NCBI RefSeq assembly: GCF_022701255.1
Contig: NZ_CP031705.1
Coordinates: 744,001 to 808,000 of the forward strand
DNA: 64,000 nt
Source: Microcoleus vaginatus HSN003
GTDB taxonomy: Bacteria; Cyanobacteriota; Cyanobacteriia; Cyanobacteriales; Microcoleaceae
Reading direction: 5' to 3'
Under the pieces are notes generated by a model. That model was not told the origin of the DNA. It ran no database searches and saw only the letters and a list, made by a program, of their open reading frames with translations. Within the stretch, counting starts at the first letter, position 1. Every line of letters starts with the position of its first letter. Shown here piece after piece: positions 27,644-36,519 of the stretch. A program made the translations under genes and the position numbers.

Positions 27644-28186
27644 ATGAGCGTATCAGTAGGTTCAGAGAAACCGGAATTTAAAAAATTACTGCTGCAGCAA
27701 TTGCTAGCTGCCATTGCGAATAAAAATACAGAATTGTCAATCCAGAGTATAGAAAATTCCGAAAAGGGAGTAATTGCATTCTTTGTCAATGCTCTGACAG
27801 ATGATAAGCAAGCTATAATTTATCACGAGTTAAAGCAAAACTACGAACTACTGTTAAAGGCTATTGAAGATAAATATCAAGCTGAATTGCGAGCCAAAGA
27901 TTGCGAGATTGCCATGTACCGTCAAGAGATAGCTATTTCCGAAGCAGTTTCTAAAAGTTTAACACAGCTTGAAACCGATGCTCATTCCAGTCAGGAAGAT
28001 GAGTCGATCGCCGAATCAGAGGATGTTGCGTCACTAAGGGCGATCGCCCAAAAATACAAGGCAGAATTAAAATACAAAGATCATGAAATCGACTTATATC
28101 GTGAGGAAATAGAGCAACTGAGAGAACTCAATGAGATTTTAGCTAAACAACCGCTGTCGATTAATATCATTCAGGAGGATAAGTAA
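27644..28186 (+). CDS. Coiled-coil protein, second gene of the cluster
   Basis: 180 residues, no signal or membrane segment. The N-terminal half repeats the globular module of the preceding gene (NTELSIQSIENSEKGVIAFF, then KQNYELLLKAIEDKYQAELR). The coiled-coil unit occurs twice: KYQAELRAKDCEIAMYRQEI and KYKAELKYKDHEIDLYREEI. It ends LAKQPLSINIIQEDK, matching LADKPVTIEV of the neighbour, but lacks the glycine motif. It begins 60 bases after the pentapeptide gene, so co-transcription is likely. Probably arose by partial duplication of the neighbour. Confidence 0.75.
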   Translation: MSVSVGSEKPEFKKLLLQQLLAAIANKNTELSIQSIENSEKGVIAFFVNALTDDKQAIIYHELKQNYELLLKAIEDKYQAELRAKDCEIAMYRQEIAISEAVSKSLTQLETDAHSSQEDESIAESEDVASLRAIAQKYKAELKYKDHEIDLYREEIEQLRELNEILAKQPLSINIIQEDK

Positions 28187-28207
28187 GCATAAAGTCTTAC
28201 CCAAACC

Positions 28208-28840
28208 ATGCAAAATGACGAAAGTCTTACTCGAACCATCCAGGCCTATGAGCAAATTATCAAAAATTTAGAAGCCAAGCACAAATCTGAACTGCAAGCT
28301 AAAGATAGAGATATAAACTTTTACCGTCAAAAAAGTTTGGAGTTAAATGAATTTGTGAAATTGTTGGCGACGCGACCTGTTAATGTTATTATTAATAATG
28401 AAGTTAAATCTACATCACAAAATAAAGTTATGAGTGACCAAAGTCGCAAAATAGAAATTACAGGCGGAACCGTTACGGCTAGCGGTGCAGGAGCTTTAAG
28501 TTTAGGTGATATCAGCGGTACTGTTGCCAATACAATTAATCAATTATCTGATTCTGCTAAACCAGATGAACCGGGAATCAAAGAATTATTGACTGAGTTA
28601 CAAACCGCGATCGAGGCTGAAACTGATTTATCTGATGATGATAAAGCTGAAGCATTGGAACAGGTAAAAACTTTGGCAGAAGTAGGGAAAAATCCCCAAG
28701 AAAGTACAATGCAAAAGGCGGGGAAAACGGCAATGAAAATTTTGAAAGGGACTATTGCTGGTTTACCTACTACGGCGACGTTGCTAGAAGCTTGCAGTAA
28801 ATTGTTGCCCATGATCGCCAAACTCTTACCTCTAGCCTGA
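28208..28840 (+). CDS. Coiled-coil/glycine-motif protein with hydrophobic helical C-terminus
   Basis: 210 residues. The N-terminal coiled coil has KHKSELQAKDRDINFYRQ, then LLATRPVNVII. The middle is RKIEITGGTVTASGAGALSL followed by GDISGTVANTINQLSDS, clearly the same module as the end of the pentapeptide protein. The C-terminal ~85 residues are a helical domain (ELLTELQTAIEAETDLSDDD, KAEALEQVKTLAE) ending in a hydrophobic stretch LKGTIAGLPTTATLLEAC and LLPMIAKLLPLA that could insert in or lie on a membrane. It begins 21 bases after the preceding stop. No known function. Confidence 0.75.
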   Translation: MQNDESLTRTIQAYEQIIKNLEAKHKSELQAKDRDINFYRQKSLELNEFVKLLATRPVNVIINNEVKSTSQNKVMSDQSRKIEITGGTVTASGAGALSLGDISGTVANTINQLSDSAKPDEPGIKELLTELQTAIEAETDLSDDDKAEALEQVKTLAEVGKNPQESTMQKAGKTAMKILKGTIAGLPTTATLLEACSKLLPMIAKLLPLA

Positions 28841-28878
28841 AATCCAATATCAACGCCCAGTAAGTAATTGTATTTTTA

Positions 28879-28900
28879 GGGCGGGCGAGACGCCCACCCC
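28879..28900. repeat. Single variant REP-like unit
   Basis: GGGCGGGCGAGACGCCCACCCC followed by ACGAAGA is a diverged copy of the GGGCGGGCAAGATGCCCACCCC unit of the 48.1-48.7 kb array. It lies between the cluster and the convergent 89-residue gene. Confidence 0.75.
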
Positions 28901-28938
28901 ACGAAGATTCTTCGCTTCAATCAAAATGACAACGCAGC

Positions 28939-29208
28939 TTACCGTTCAGATTTTCTCGGCGGTGTACCGTTAGCCCGCGAACGACGGATCAGCACGCTCA
29001 TCACCTGCTTCGGATTAGCCGCACGTTGTACGGGACTCCAATCGCCGACTTCGGCAAATCCTAGTCGGTACAAAGTGAGTATGGTTTCCCGGACACCCTT
29101 CGGCGAACCGACAACCGTTAACAGCACGACTTCCTGTTCCGATACTGATGCTGAGTCGTCATTTGGCCGATCAAATTTGTTGTCGTCAGGCACGAATTCC
29201 TGTGACAT
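28939..29208 (-). CDS. Conserved cyanobacterial hypothetical protein
   Basis: 89 residues, hydrophilic, acidic at the N-terminus and basic at the C-terminus (RRSRANGTPPRKSER). The middle (EVVLLTVVGSPKGVRETILT, LYRLGFAEVGDWSPVQ) looks like a small alpha/beta fold. No known domain was recognised. It stands alone on the minus strand. Confidence 0.6.
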   Translation of the reverse strand: MSQEFVPDDNKFDRPNDDSASVSEQEVVLLTVVGSPKGVRETILTLYRLGFAEVGDWSPVQRAANPKQVMSVLIRRSRANGTPPRKSER

Positions 29209-29222
29209 ATTATGTTCTCCTG

Positions 29223-29290
29223 GTTTTGGGTTTTCTAGAAAAACCCAAAAACCCAGCCGCCCCGCAGTTCAACACATAGCAGGGCGGCTA
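29223..29290. repeat. Two consecutive hairpins upstream of the 89-residue gene
   Basis: First, TTTTGGGTTTTCTAG and AAAAACCCAAAA pair closely. Second, AGCCGCCCCGC and GCAGGGCGGCT pair across 13 bases with one mismatch. The remainder to 29625 holds GATTTTC simple repeats near 29478-29512 and no convincing gene. Confidence 0.55.
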
Positions 29291-29625
29291 CACAGGATGT
29301 TAAGATACTCCGTTAGCCTCCAGACTGCTGTGATCAGTTTGGCGGTTAGCTGTCCATTGCTGTTCGTAGCAGCTTTGGGCAGTGCAACTAGATTTTTGGG
29401 CGACGCGGGCTGCCTCCTCTACAAGCAAGCAACCTCTAACTTCAAAGCGTAGCCGCAGATGGGGGCCGCCGTCAATCGATTTTGGATTTTCGATTTTCGA
29501 TTTTCGATTGAAGAATTGATCCCCGGACTAATCTGGGGACTTTGGGGGTTTTGATGCGGGATTGGCGGGTTTTGGGCGATCGCACCAATGAGACTCACAA
29601 AACGATCGCCTTTTCAACTTACCTA

Positions 29626-32600
29626 CTACAACGGCGATACTTTATCGCGTTCAATCTCCTCGTGGGGAGGTGTTTTCCCGTTCAAAATTGTGCCATCATC
29701 GGGTAGATTTTCTAATCGATCGCGCTTCCGAAAGCGATCGCGAGCCGAGACAACCACCACATACAGAACCGGCACCATAAACAAACTCAAGAAAGTAGAA
29801 ACAACCATCCCCCCCGCGATCGCATTCCCTAGCGATCTACGACTGGCCGCCCCCGCACCTTCCGGGTTAATTAGGGGAGCAATGCCCAAAACAAATGATA
29901 AAGAAGTCATCAAAATCGGTCGTAAACGCTCTTGAGACGCCTCAACTGCTGCCTTAGCAATTGAATACCCCCGTTCCCGCAACTGGTTAGCAAACTCCAC
30001 GATTAAAATCGCATTTTTACTAGCCAACCCAATCAACATCACCAAACCAATCTGGCAATAAACATCATTCGCCAAACCCCGCAACGACTGAGCTAAAAGT
30101 GCACCTAAAATCGCCAGAGGAACCGATAGCAAAATAATGAAAGGATCGACATAATTTTCGTACTGAGCCGCCAAAACCAAGAACACAAAAATCAGCCCCA
30201 AACCGAAAATAATTGGTGCTTGACCCCCAGACTCAATTTCTTCTAAAGAACTCCCCGACCATTCATACCCAAAACCCGACGGCAAAACTTCAGCCGACAC
30301 CTTTTCCATCGATTTTATCGCCTGTCCCGAACTCGATCCCGGAGCCGGAGATCCACTAATTTCAATTGACCTATATAAATTGTAGTGGTTAACCGTTTGC
30401 GCTCCCACCACCGGGGTTATTTTCACCAAATTGCTCAAAGAAATCATTTCATTCTTTCCAGAGCGGACATACAACTTACTAATATCTTCAGGGTTATCAC
30501 GAAACTGTTTATCCGCCTGAACATACACCCGATAATTGCGCTGCTGCAGATTAAAATCATTCACATACTGAGAACCCAGAGCCGTTTGTAACGTACTGAA
30601 AACATCATTAATGGGAATATCTAGAGCCTTAGCTCGATTGCGGTCAACTTCCACAACTAACTGAGGCGTATTGGCAGCAAACGTACTAAATACCGCCTGC
30701 AATCCGGGCGTCTGATTCGCCTGCTTTAAAATCCCGCCCATCGCCTGAACTAGAGAATCTAAACCGCTGTTACCTTTGCGGTCTTGCAATTGAAATTGGA
30801 AGCCTCCAAATTGACCTAAACCTTGAATAGCCGGCGGATTCACAGGGAAAATTCTCGCTTCGGGAATCGAGAAAAACTTACCCCGCAATTTACCAATAAT
30901 CGCTTGTACGGTTTGATCTTCACCTTCCCTTTCTTTCCAAGGTTTAAGGGTAGTAAATATAATCCCCTGATTGGAACTATTACCACTAAAACCAAAGCCA
31001 CCTACAGAAAAAGTCCCCACAACTTCAGGAACTTTGAGGATTTCTTGTTCAACTCCGTCCATTACCTGCTGGGTGTATTGCAGCGAAACGCCTTGAGGCC
31101 CTTGAATAATTGTCAGAAAATACCCCTGGTCTTCCTCTGGGATAAAGGCGGTGGGTACTGCTAAATAAAGCCAAGCGGTGAATCCCAGAGAAGCGATAAA
31201 CAACAGGGTAACAATGGTTTTAAATCGTGTTAAGAATATTAAGGAATCTCTATATTTCTTTTGTATCCAATCAAGAAAAATATTAATCCGGTTAAACACC
31301 CAACCCAACGGGCCGCCAAACTTCTTACCTGGGCGCAGTAATATAGCGGCAAGTGAGGGAGTAAGAGTAACCGCCATAAAGGTAGAAAGCAGCACTGAAA
31401 AAGCAATTGTCAGGGCAAATTGTTTATATAGTGCTCCCGTTGTCCCTGGGAAAAATGCCACGGGTACGAACACGGCCATCAATACTAAGGAAGTGGCAAT
31501 TACAGCACTAAAAAGTTCCCGCATTGACTCGGAAGCTGCTTGGCGGGCATTCATACCTTGGCGGACTAGACGGTCAATATTTTCGACTACGATGATAGCG
31601 TCATCTACCACTAAACCTGTTGCTAAGGTAAGACCAAATAGAGACAAACTGTTAATCGTAAAGCCGAATGCTTTGATAAAGGCAAATGTTCCAATCAAGG
31701 AAATGGGAATTGTGATGGTGGGAATAATCGTAGTGCGCCAATCTTGCAGGAAAACAAAGATAACTATCACCACTAGCAAGACTGCTTCAAACAGAGTTTT
31801 GACTACTTCTGCCATTGACTCTTGGACAAATTGAGTCGTATCTAGTGCGATTCTATGTATCACCCCCGGAGGGAAGTTTTTAGCTAATTTTGCCATTTCG
31901 GCTTTGACGGCCTGGGCAACATTTAGAGCATTACTTCCGGGCAATTGGTAAATCCCTAAACCCACCGCGTCATTCCCTCGAAATCGCAGGAAAGAGTTAT
32001 AATTCTCTGCTCCTAATTCGGCTCTGCCGACATCTTTTAACTTAACTAAAGTTCCATTGGGTTCGCTTTTAATAACTATGTCTTCAAATTCTGTAGGGCT
32101 TTTGAGACGGCTTTCTGCACTCAAATCAATCTGATACATTTGCCCTTCAGGGGCTGGTTCTTGACCAATTCTTCCTACACCAACTTGCAAGTTTTGTTCG
32201 TTAATTGCTCTTGTTACATCTTGCATTGTGAGATTACGAGCAGCTAATTTATTGGGGTCGATCCACAGGCGCATAGCATAGCGTCTTTCCCCAAAAATTC
32301 GCACGTCGCCCACGCCTTTTACTCTTTTTAAAGTATCTGCTAAATAGAGGTCGGCGTAGTTGCTTAAAAATATGGTATCGTATTCTTTATTTTCGGTAAA
32401 TAATCCTATAGCCAGCAGCAGGCTGTTAGATTGTTTGGTAACTGTAACTCCTGTGCGTTGTACGGCATCTGGTAGTTGTGGTTGAGCGACTGCAACTCGA
32501 TTTTGCACATCGACGGCGGCGATATCTTTGTCGCGGGAAGTATCAAAGGTGGCTGTAATGGTGCTAGTTCCACTGTTAGTGCTACTGGAAGTTAGATATT

Positions 32601-32829
32601 TTAGTCCTTCAATGCCGTTTATTTGCCTTTCTAGGATGTTTGTTACCGCATTTTCGACAACTTCAGCATTCGCACCGCTATAGTTGGCTGTGACGTTGAT
32701 TTGGGTGGGGCTGATGTCGGGGAAGCGCTCGATCGGCAATGTGGGAATGCTGATTGCGCCTACCAAAACAATAATTAAGGCGCAGACGCTAGCAAAGACT
32801 GGTCGTTTAATAAAGAAATCTGCAAACAT
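29626..32829 (-). CDS. RND-family efflux permease (AcrB/HAE1 type)
   Basis: Inner-membrane proton-driven multidrug pump of 1067 residues, normal length. N-terminus MFADFFIKRPVFASVCALII, two large periplasmic loops (about 40-330 and 560-860) and about 12 transmembrane helices. The proton-relay Asp pair is present in TM4 (ATGLVVDDAIIVVEN) and the partner Lys region in TM10 (GLASKNAILIVEFA). Works with the adaptor encoded upstream at 33010-34791; no TolC-like outer-membrane gene is in the window. The gap to the adaptor is 180 bases and contains a long imperfect hairpin. Confidence 0.95.
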   Translation of the reverse strand: MFADFFIKRPVFASVCALIIVLVGAISIPTLPIERFPDISPTQINVTANYSGANAEVVENAVTNILERQINGIEGLKYLTSSSTNSGTSTITATFDTSRDKDIAAVDVQNRVAVAQPQLPDAVQRTGVTVTKQSNSLLLAIGLFTENKEYDTIFLSNYADLYLADTLKRVKGVGDVRIFGERRYAMRLWIDPNKLAARNLTMQDVTRAINEQNLQVGVGRIGQEPAPEGQMYQIDLSAESRLKSPTEFEDIVIKSEPNGTLVKLKDVGRAELGAENYNSFLRFRGNDAVGLGIYQLPGSNALNVAQAVKAEMAKLAKNFPPGVIHRIALDTTQFVQESMAEVVKTLFEAVLLVVIVIFVFLQDWRTTIIPTITIPISLIGTFAFIKAFGFTINSLSLFGLTLATGLVVDDAIIVVENIDRLVRQGMNARQAASESMRELFSAVIATSLVLMAVFVPVAFFPGTTGALYKQFALTIAFSVLLSTFMAVTLTPSLAAILLRPGKKFGGPLGWVFNRINIFLDWIQKKYRDSLIFLTRFKTIVTLLFIASLGFTAWLYLAVPTAFIPEEDQGYFLTIIQGPQGVSLQYTQQVMDGVEQEILKVPEVVGTFSVGGFGFSGNSSNQGIIFTTLKPWKEREGEDQTVQAIIGKLRGKFFSIPEARIFPVNPPAIQGLGQFGGFQFQLQDRKGNSGLDSLVQAMGGILKQANQTPGLQAVFSTFAANTPQLVVEVDRNRAKALDIPINDVFSTLQTALGSQYVNDFNLQQRNYRVYVQADKQFRDNPEDISKLYVRSGKNEMISLSNLVKITPVVGAQTVNHYNLYRSIEISGSPAPGSSSGQAIKSMEKVSAEVLPSGFGYEWSGSSLEEIESGGQAPIIFGLGLIFVFLVLAAQYENYVDPFIILLSVPLAILGALLAQSLRGLANDVYCQIGLVMLIGLASKNAILIVEFANQLRERGYSIAKAAVEASQERLRPILMTSLSFVLGIAPLINPEGAGAASRRSLGNAIAGGMVVSTFLSLFMVPVLYVVVVSARDRFRKRDRLENLPDDGTILNGKTPPHEEIERDKVSPL

Positions 32830-32940
32830 TATTTGGGTAATGGGTAGTTGTTAGTTGATAATTGCTAATTCCTAATTGCACTTCTGTCAAAAATTAAAAT
32901 AGCTCCCTTTTTTAGAGCGGAGCAATCAAGTAGTTTCACT

Positions 32941-33011
32941 TAAGGTACGTAGTTGCGATTGAGCGCTCTTAATTCACCTATTAAGAGCGCTGAAGCGCAA
33001 CTACATACCTT
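32941..33011. repeat. Long imperfect hairpin between adaptor and pump genes
   Basis: Arms AAGGTACGTAGTTGCG plus GAGCGCTCTTAAT pair with ATTAAGAGCGCT plus CGCAACTACATACCTT, about 30 bases per arm with a six-base loop. It starts at the stop of the adaptor gene on the minus strand. It could be a mobile palindromic repeat or could tune expression of the downstream pump relative to the adaptor. Confidence 0.8.
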
Positions 33012-34791
33012 ATTTTTGGCTTGCTAATGGTAATTTTTTCGCCGCTGCTTTCCCTTCCTCTTGAGCCATAAGGGGAGCGCCGTCGGTCAGGTTAAGGATG
33101 CCTGCGGTAACAATTTTTTCCCCGGCTTTCAAACCTTCGATAACTTGATAATTATTCCCCTCAATGGCTCCCAATTTCACGGGCTTTTGCCGCGCTACTA
33201 AAGGTGGCATTCCCGGTTTTGGCTGTTCCGGCTTTTGAGCTGTGAAGACAAAAGTTTCCCCACCTAAGCGAGTAACTGCTGTTACTGGAACTAAAATTCC
33301 GGGGTTCTGTTTCCAGATGACTTTAGCTTTTACAAACTGGAGATTAAGCAGTTCGCCGGTGGGGTTGGGAAAGGTGGCTTTAGCTAAAATTGTTTGGGAA
33401 TTGGCGCTGACGTTCGGGGAGATAAAGCTGATTTGACCTTGGGCGATCGCCTTACCTTCAGCATCAAGCATTTGTACTGGCAGCCCTAAGCGTAATTGAG
33501 GCTGCCGTTCCAAAGGAATTGATAACCGCAAGTCTAGCAATTGGTTCTCTGTCAGGGTGGCAATGGCGTTACCTTTTTGCAAGTAATCACCTACTTTCAC
33601 CGGTATGTCGCCGATGACTCCCGCGAAAGGCGCGATGACAGCAGTTTCTTGTAGTTGTACTTCAAAGCCGCGCACTTGAGCGGCGGCCTCGGCAACTTGC
33701 GCTTGGGCTTGATCGAGCTGTTCTTGGCGAGTACCGTTGGCTAACTGCGCTAATCTGCTCTTGGCTTGTGCGACTTCTGCTTCGGCTTTGGCTATTTCCT
33801 CTGGGCGCGAACCGTTTTGCAATTGCCGCAAAGCTTGCCGCTGCTGTTGCAAGGCTGCTGTCCGGCGATCGATCTCGGCTTGTCTGTTCTTTTGCCGCTG
33901 CTCGAACCGCCTTTGAGCTTCTCGGAGGTTGGCTTTGGCGCTGCCTTCTTTTTGGGTGTATTGCTCAAGGGTGTTCGCGGATTCTGCACCTTCTTTTGCC
34001 AATGCCTGATATCTGGCAAGCTGCTGGCTGGCTAATTTTGCTTCGGCTGTGCTTGCTTCTATTTGCGCTCTTGCTTGGGCGATGTCTTCTAAGAGGCTAC
34101 CTGTTTGGGCGTCGGCGAGGTCAGCTTCAGCCTGGCTAACGCGGGCTTGGGCTTGACCAATTTCTTCTGGCCGAGAGCCCGATCGCAGTTGGGCTAGGTT
34201 GGCTTGGGCTTGGGCGACTTGGGCTTGAGCTTGGGCGATTTCTTCGGGCCTGGCTCCTGCTTGCAATTCGGCTAAGTGGGATTGAGCGCGAATCAGGTTG
34301 GCTTGGGATACCCTCAAGTCAGCTTGGGCGCTGTCGCTTTTCATGCGGGCGATGGCTTGTCCTTGGTTTATGAAGTCCCCGGATTTGACAAAAATCTCCG
34401 TGACTAGCCCTTCTACTTCGGGTTTGATTTCTACCGAACGCTTGGCTTCTAAGCTGCTGACAAATTCCGAGGAATCTTGGACTGAGCTCGTTGTTACGGC
34501 TGCAAGCTTGACTGGTATGCCTGGGGGTTGGGCTGCTGCTGCCGGTTGCTGTGTGCGATTATGAGCCGATTGCCACGAGTACCAGCCGATACCTGCTGCA
34601 CCTGTGGCGATCGCGATCGCGGCAATTAGAGGCCAGCGTGATCGGGGTTTAGCAACAGGTTCGGGGCGATCGGCAACGGTGGCAGAATCCTGCGGTTGCT
34701 CGCTGTCTGCATCGGTTGGGTGCAGTTCCGGTGTGGGAGATTTTTGCTCTTCAGCTTCAACGACGGATTCTGGGGATTTAGAATAACTCAT
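33010..34791 (-). CDS. RND efflux periplasmic adaptor (HlyD/AcrA-type membrane fusion protein)
   Basis: 593 residues from ATG 34791 (an in-frame GTG at 34803 adds four). Pro/Glu-rich cytoplasmic N-terminus, one anchor helix (WPLIAAIAIATGAAGIGWYS), lipoyl/barrel halves around SVEIKPEVEGLVTEIFVKSG and TAVIAPFAGVIGDIPVKVGD, and a C-terminal membrane-proximal domain. The alpha-hairpin is unusually long and repetitive: G-(A/S)-RPEEI-x-QAQAQV type units recur about five times, three on the way out and two on the way back. This should give an extended hairpin reaching towards the outer membrane. Co-directional with the pump gene. Confidence 0.93.
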   Translation of the reverse strand: MSYSKSPESVVEAEEQKSPTPELHPTDADSEQPQDSATVADRPEPVAKPRSRWPLIAAIAIATGAAGIGWYSWQSAHNRTQQPAAAAQPPGIPVKLAAVTTSSVQDSSEFVSSLEAKRSVEIKPEVEGLVTEIFVKSGDFINQGQAIARMKSDSAQADLRVSQANLIRAQSHLAELQAGARPEEIAQAQAQVAQAQANLAQLRSGSRPEEIGQAQARVSQAEADLADAQTGSLLEDIAQARAQIEASTAEAKLASQQLARYQALAKEGAESANTLEQYTQKEGSAKANLREAQRRFEQRQKNRQAEIDRRTAALQQQRQALRQLQNGSRPEEIAKAEAEVAQAKSRLAQLANGTRQEQLDQAQAQVAEAAAQVRGFEVQLQETAVIAPFAGVIGDIPVKVGDYLQKGNAIATLTENQLLDLRLSIPLERQPQLRLGLPVQMLDAEGKAIAQGQISFISPNVSANSQTILAKATFPNPTGELLNLQFVKAKVIWKQNPGILVPVTAVTRLGGETFVFTAQKPEQPKPGMPPLVARQKPVKLGAIEGNNYQVIEGLKAGEKIVTAGILNLTDGAPLMAQEEGKAAAKKLPLASQK

Positions 34792-35059
34792 TGGCAGCAC
34801 CACTTAGATTTTTTTTAACTTCTGATTTACTGAGACTTGGGCGGAATATTTGATTCTCCGGCTCCCCCTCAAACATGGGGGAATAAGGACAAGCGATTTT
34901 AAACAGGATGGAATCGGGAAAGTACCTTTTTAAGGAGGTTGGGGTATGTGCAGGGCTTTAGTCTGATCACAGTTAGCAAAGCCAGGGAGTGATTCTTTTT
35001 AGGAAAGCTTCTTGTTATTTCTCAAAAGTTACGATCGCAGGAATGATTACACATCCTTC

Positions 35060-35668
35060 TTATGACTCACCTGAATGGGTGAGTTGGAAGCGTTTTTCCT
35101 TGGAGTCGGCGGATTCAGGGGATGTTGGGGAGTCACGCACTCCGGCGATCGCGCTTTTTTCCTTGGCTAGCTGCTCGGTTAACCACTCTATCTCTGACGC
35201 CAGCACTGACTTGCAGCGATCGCTAGAGGCGAATTGATAGTCGTCGGTTAATGGATATTCGCTCTTGAGGCTTTCGATGTAGTCTTGCCGGGTGTAACAG
35301 GCTCGCAAGCGGTGTTCCAATAGCTTCAGCCGTTCTTCAGGTTCTAAGTCGCCAAAAAAGAAAAACTTGATTTGGAACCGGGAACCACTGTTAACCCAGC
35401 TTTCTTGAGGGTGTTCGAGCATTTTTTGCCGCCAGAGTTCGCGCCCTTGGGCGGTAATTCCGTAGATTTTGCGCGTACAGCCAGCATTTCCGGCTTCTTC
35501 GGCTATTACCGAAATTTCGCCTCGCTCTTCCAAGCGCTTCAGCAGCGGGTAAATCGCTCCGTAGTTGACGCTGATGCAACTGCTCATAAACAGCTCCAGT
35601 TGTTGCTTTAGCCGATAGCCGTGCAGGGGTTGCCACTGTAGCAGCCCAAGGGCTGATAATTCAAGCAT
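35060..35668 (-). CDS. PadR-family transcriptional regulator
   Basis: 202 residues. N-terminal winged helix: LSALGLLQWQPLHGYRLKQQ, VNYGAIYPLLKRLEERGEIS and KIYGITAQGRELW. C-terminal Vir_C-type helical domain with LEPEERLKLLEHRLRACY and EIEWLTEQLAKEK for dimerisation. PadR repressors usually control an adjacent efflux gene or themselves; the RND operon is 256 bases downstream on the same strand. A 15-base palindrome lies immediately upstream of the start. The C-terminal ~25 residues are polar and variable. Confidence 0.92.
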   Translation of the reverse strand: MLELSALGLLQWQPLHGYRLKQQLELFMSSCISVNYGAIYPLLKRLEERGEISVIAEEAGNAGCTRKIYGITAQGRELWRQKMLEHPQESWVNSGSRFQIKFFFFGDLEPEERLKLLEHRLRACYTRQDYIESLKSEYPLTDDYQFASSDRCKSVLASEIEWLTEQLAKEKSAIAGVRDSPTSPESADSKEKRFQLTHSGES

Positions 35669-35670
35669 TT

Positions 35671-35685
35671 ATATCAATTTGATAT
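35671..35685. promoter_or_regulatory. Palindrome at the padR start, probable operator
   Basis: ATATCAATTTGATAT is a perfect dyad centred on T35678, three bases upstream of the start codon, where it would cover the ribosome-binding site or early transcript. A palindrome of this size fits PadR binding and suggests autorepression (inference). Confidence 0.5.
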
Positions 35686-35904
35686 TATAGTCTGGATTAT
35701 ATCACTATATCGGACTCAAGGGCTATCGGGTCAATACCGAGTTTAAAAGAATATTTAGAGGGTGGTTCACATTAAAGGATATTTGTCAATACCCTTAAAA
35801 TATATATATTTAGGTCAAAAGAGGTCGATGCTTTACTTTTGATTATAAAACCCATTTCAGAGATAAGAAGAGTGTTAATTTACCTCGATTTCGGTCAGAG
35901 AAAC

Positions 35905-35941
35905 GGCAGCATCTCACTTGTGTCAAAAGTGAGATGCTGCC
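35905..35941. repeat. Strong 15-base-pair hairpin in an 850-base gene-free region
   Basis: GGCAGCATCTCACTT, a seven-base loop, then AAGTGAGATGCTGCC. The region 35669-36519 otherwise holds AT-rich sequence and the repeat at 36086-36213. No T-run follows on either strand, so this may be a structured RNA or repeat rather than a terminator. Confidence 0.7.
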
Positions 35942-36085
35942 TGGTATTTGATGTCTCCAAAGTGCTTTAATAGACTCTGCTCAATAAGTCTGATTTATGC
36001 CACATATCTCTTCTTGGTAAGAGGATCCTAAATTTTATTGGTACGGGTTGATTGAATTTTTAAACCCTGACATATTTTAGTATTT

Positions 36086-36213
36086 ATATCAAATCAGTTA
36101 GCATCGGAATAGTAAATTCGAGTTGACGGTTGACGGTTGACTGTTGACAGTGAACAGTCAACAGTCAACCGTCAACCGTCAACATCATTCCGGTGTAACC
36201 GGAAATGATATTA
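36086..36213. repeat. Palindromic repeat element, copy A
   Basis: 128 bases starting ATATCAAATCAGTTAGCATC and ending CCGGAAATGATATTA. The centre is a 24-base-pair stem made of GTTGACGG/GTTGACT heptamers against their complements. An inverted copy lies at 39535-39655. Confidence 0.9.
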
Positions 36214-36519
36214 TTTATTGAATATTGATTGCAGCCACTGTTTTTTGGTAGCTAATACTGCTATTATTTTTCTCAAGTATTGCAGCGAAAAAAGTGTTGG
36301 GTTTGTTTCCACTCGCCCTGTTTATAATGTAGGGATATGTGAGATTCTCGCTCTTTGTTGAGGGATAAAAAAGCAACGCAGCCTACGGGTAGTAAAACCC
36401 AGATGTTTTTCCCTGCCATTAATCATTCTCACATAGGATTGTCAAGGAATACGTTCCCCGATTATATGCTATTAATATGACACAAATAGAGTGAGTAATT
36501 TTGATTATAAAATCCCCAA

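Noticed and set aside
29297..29452. 51-residue hydrophobic open frame (MLRYSVSLQTAVISLAVSCP...)
   Set aside because: It has one possible membrane segment but no clear ribosome-binding site, no recognised relatives, and sits in a repeat-rich gap.
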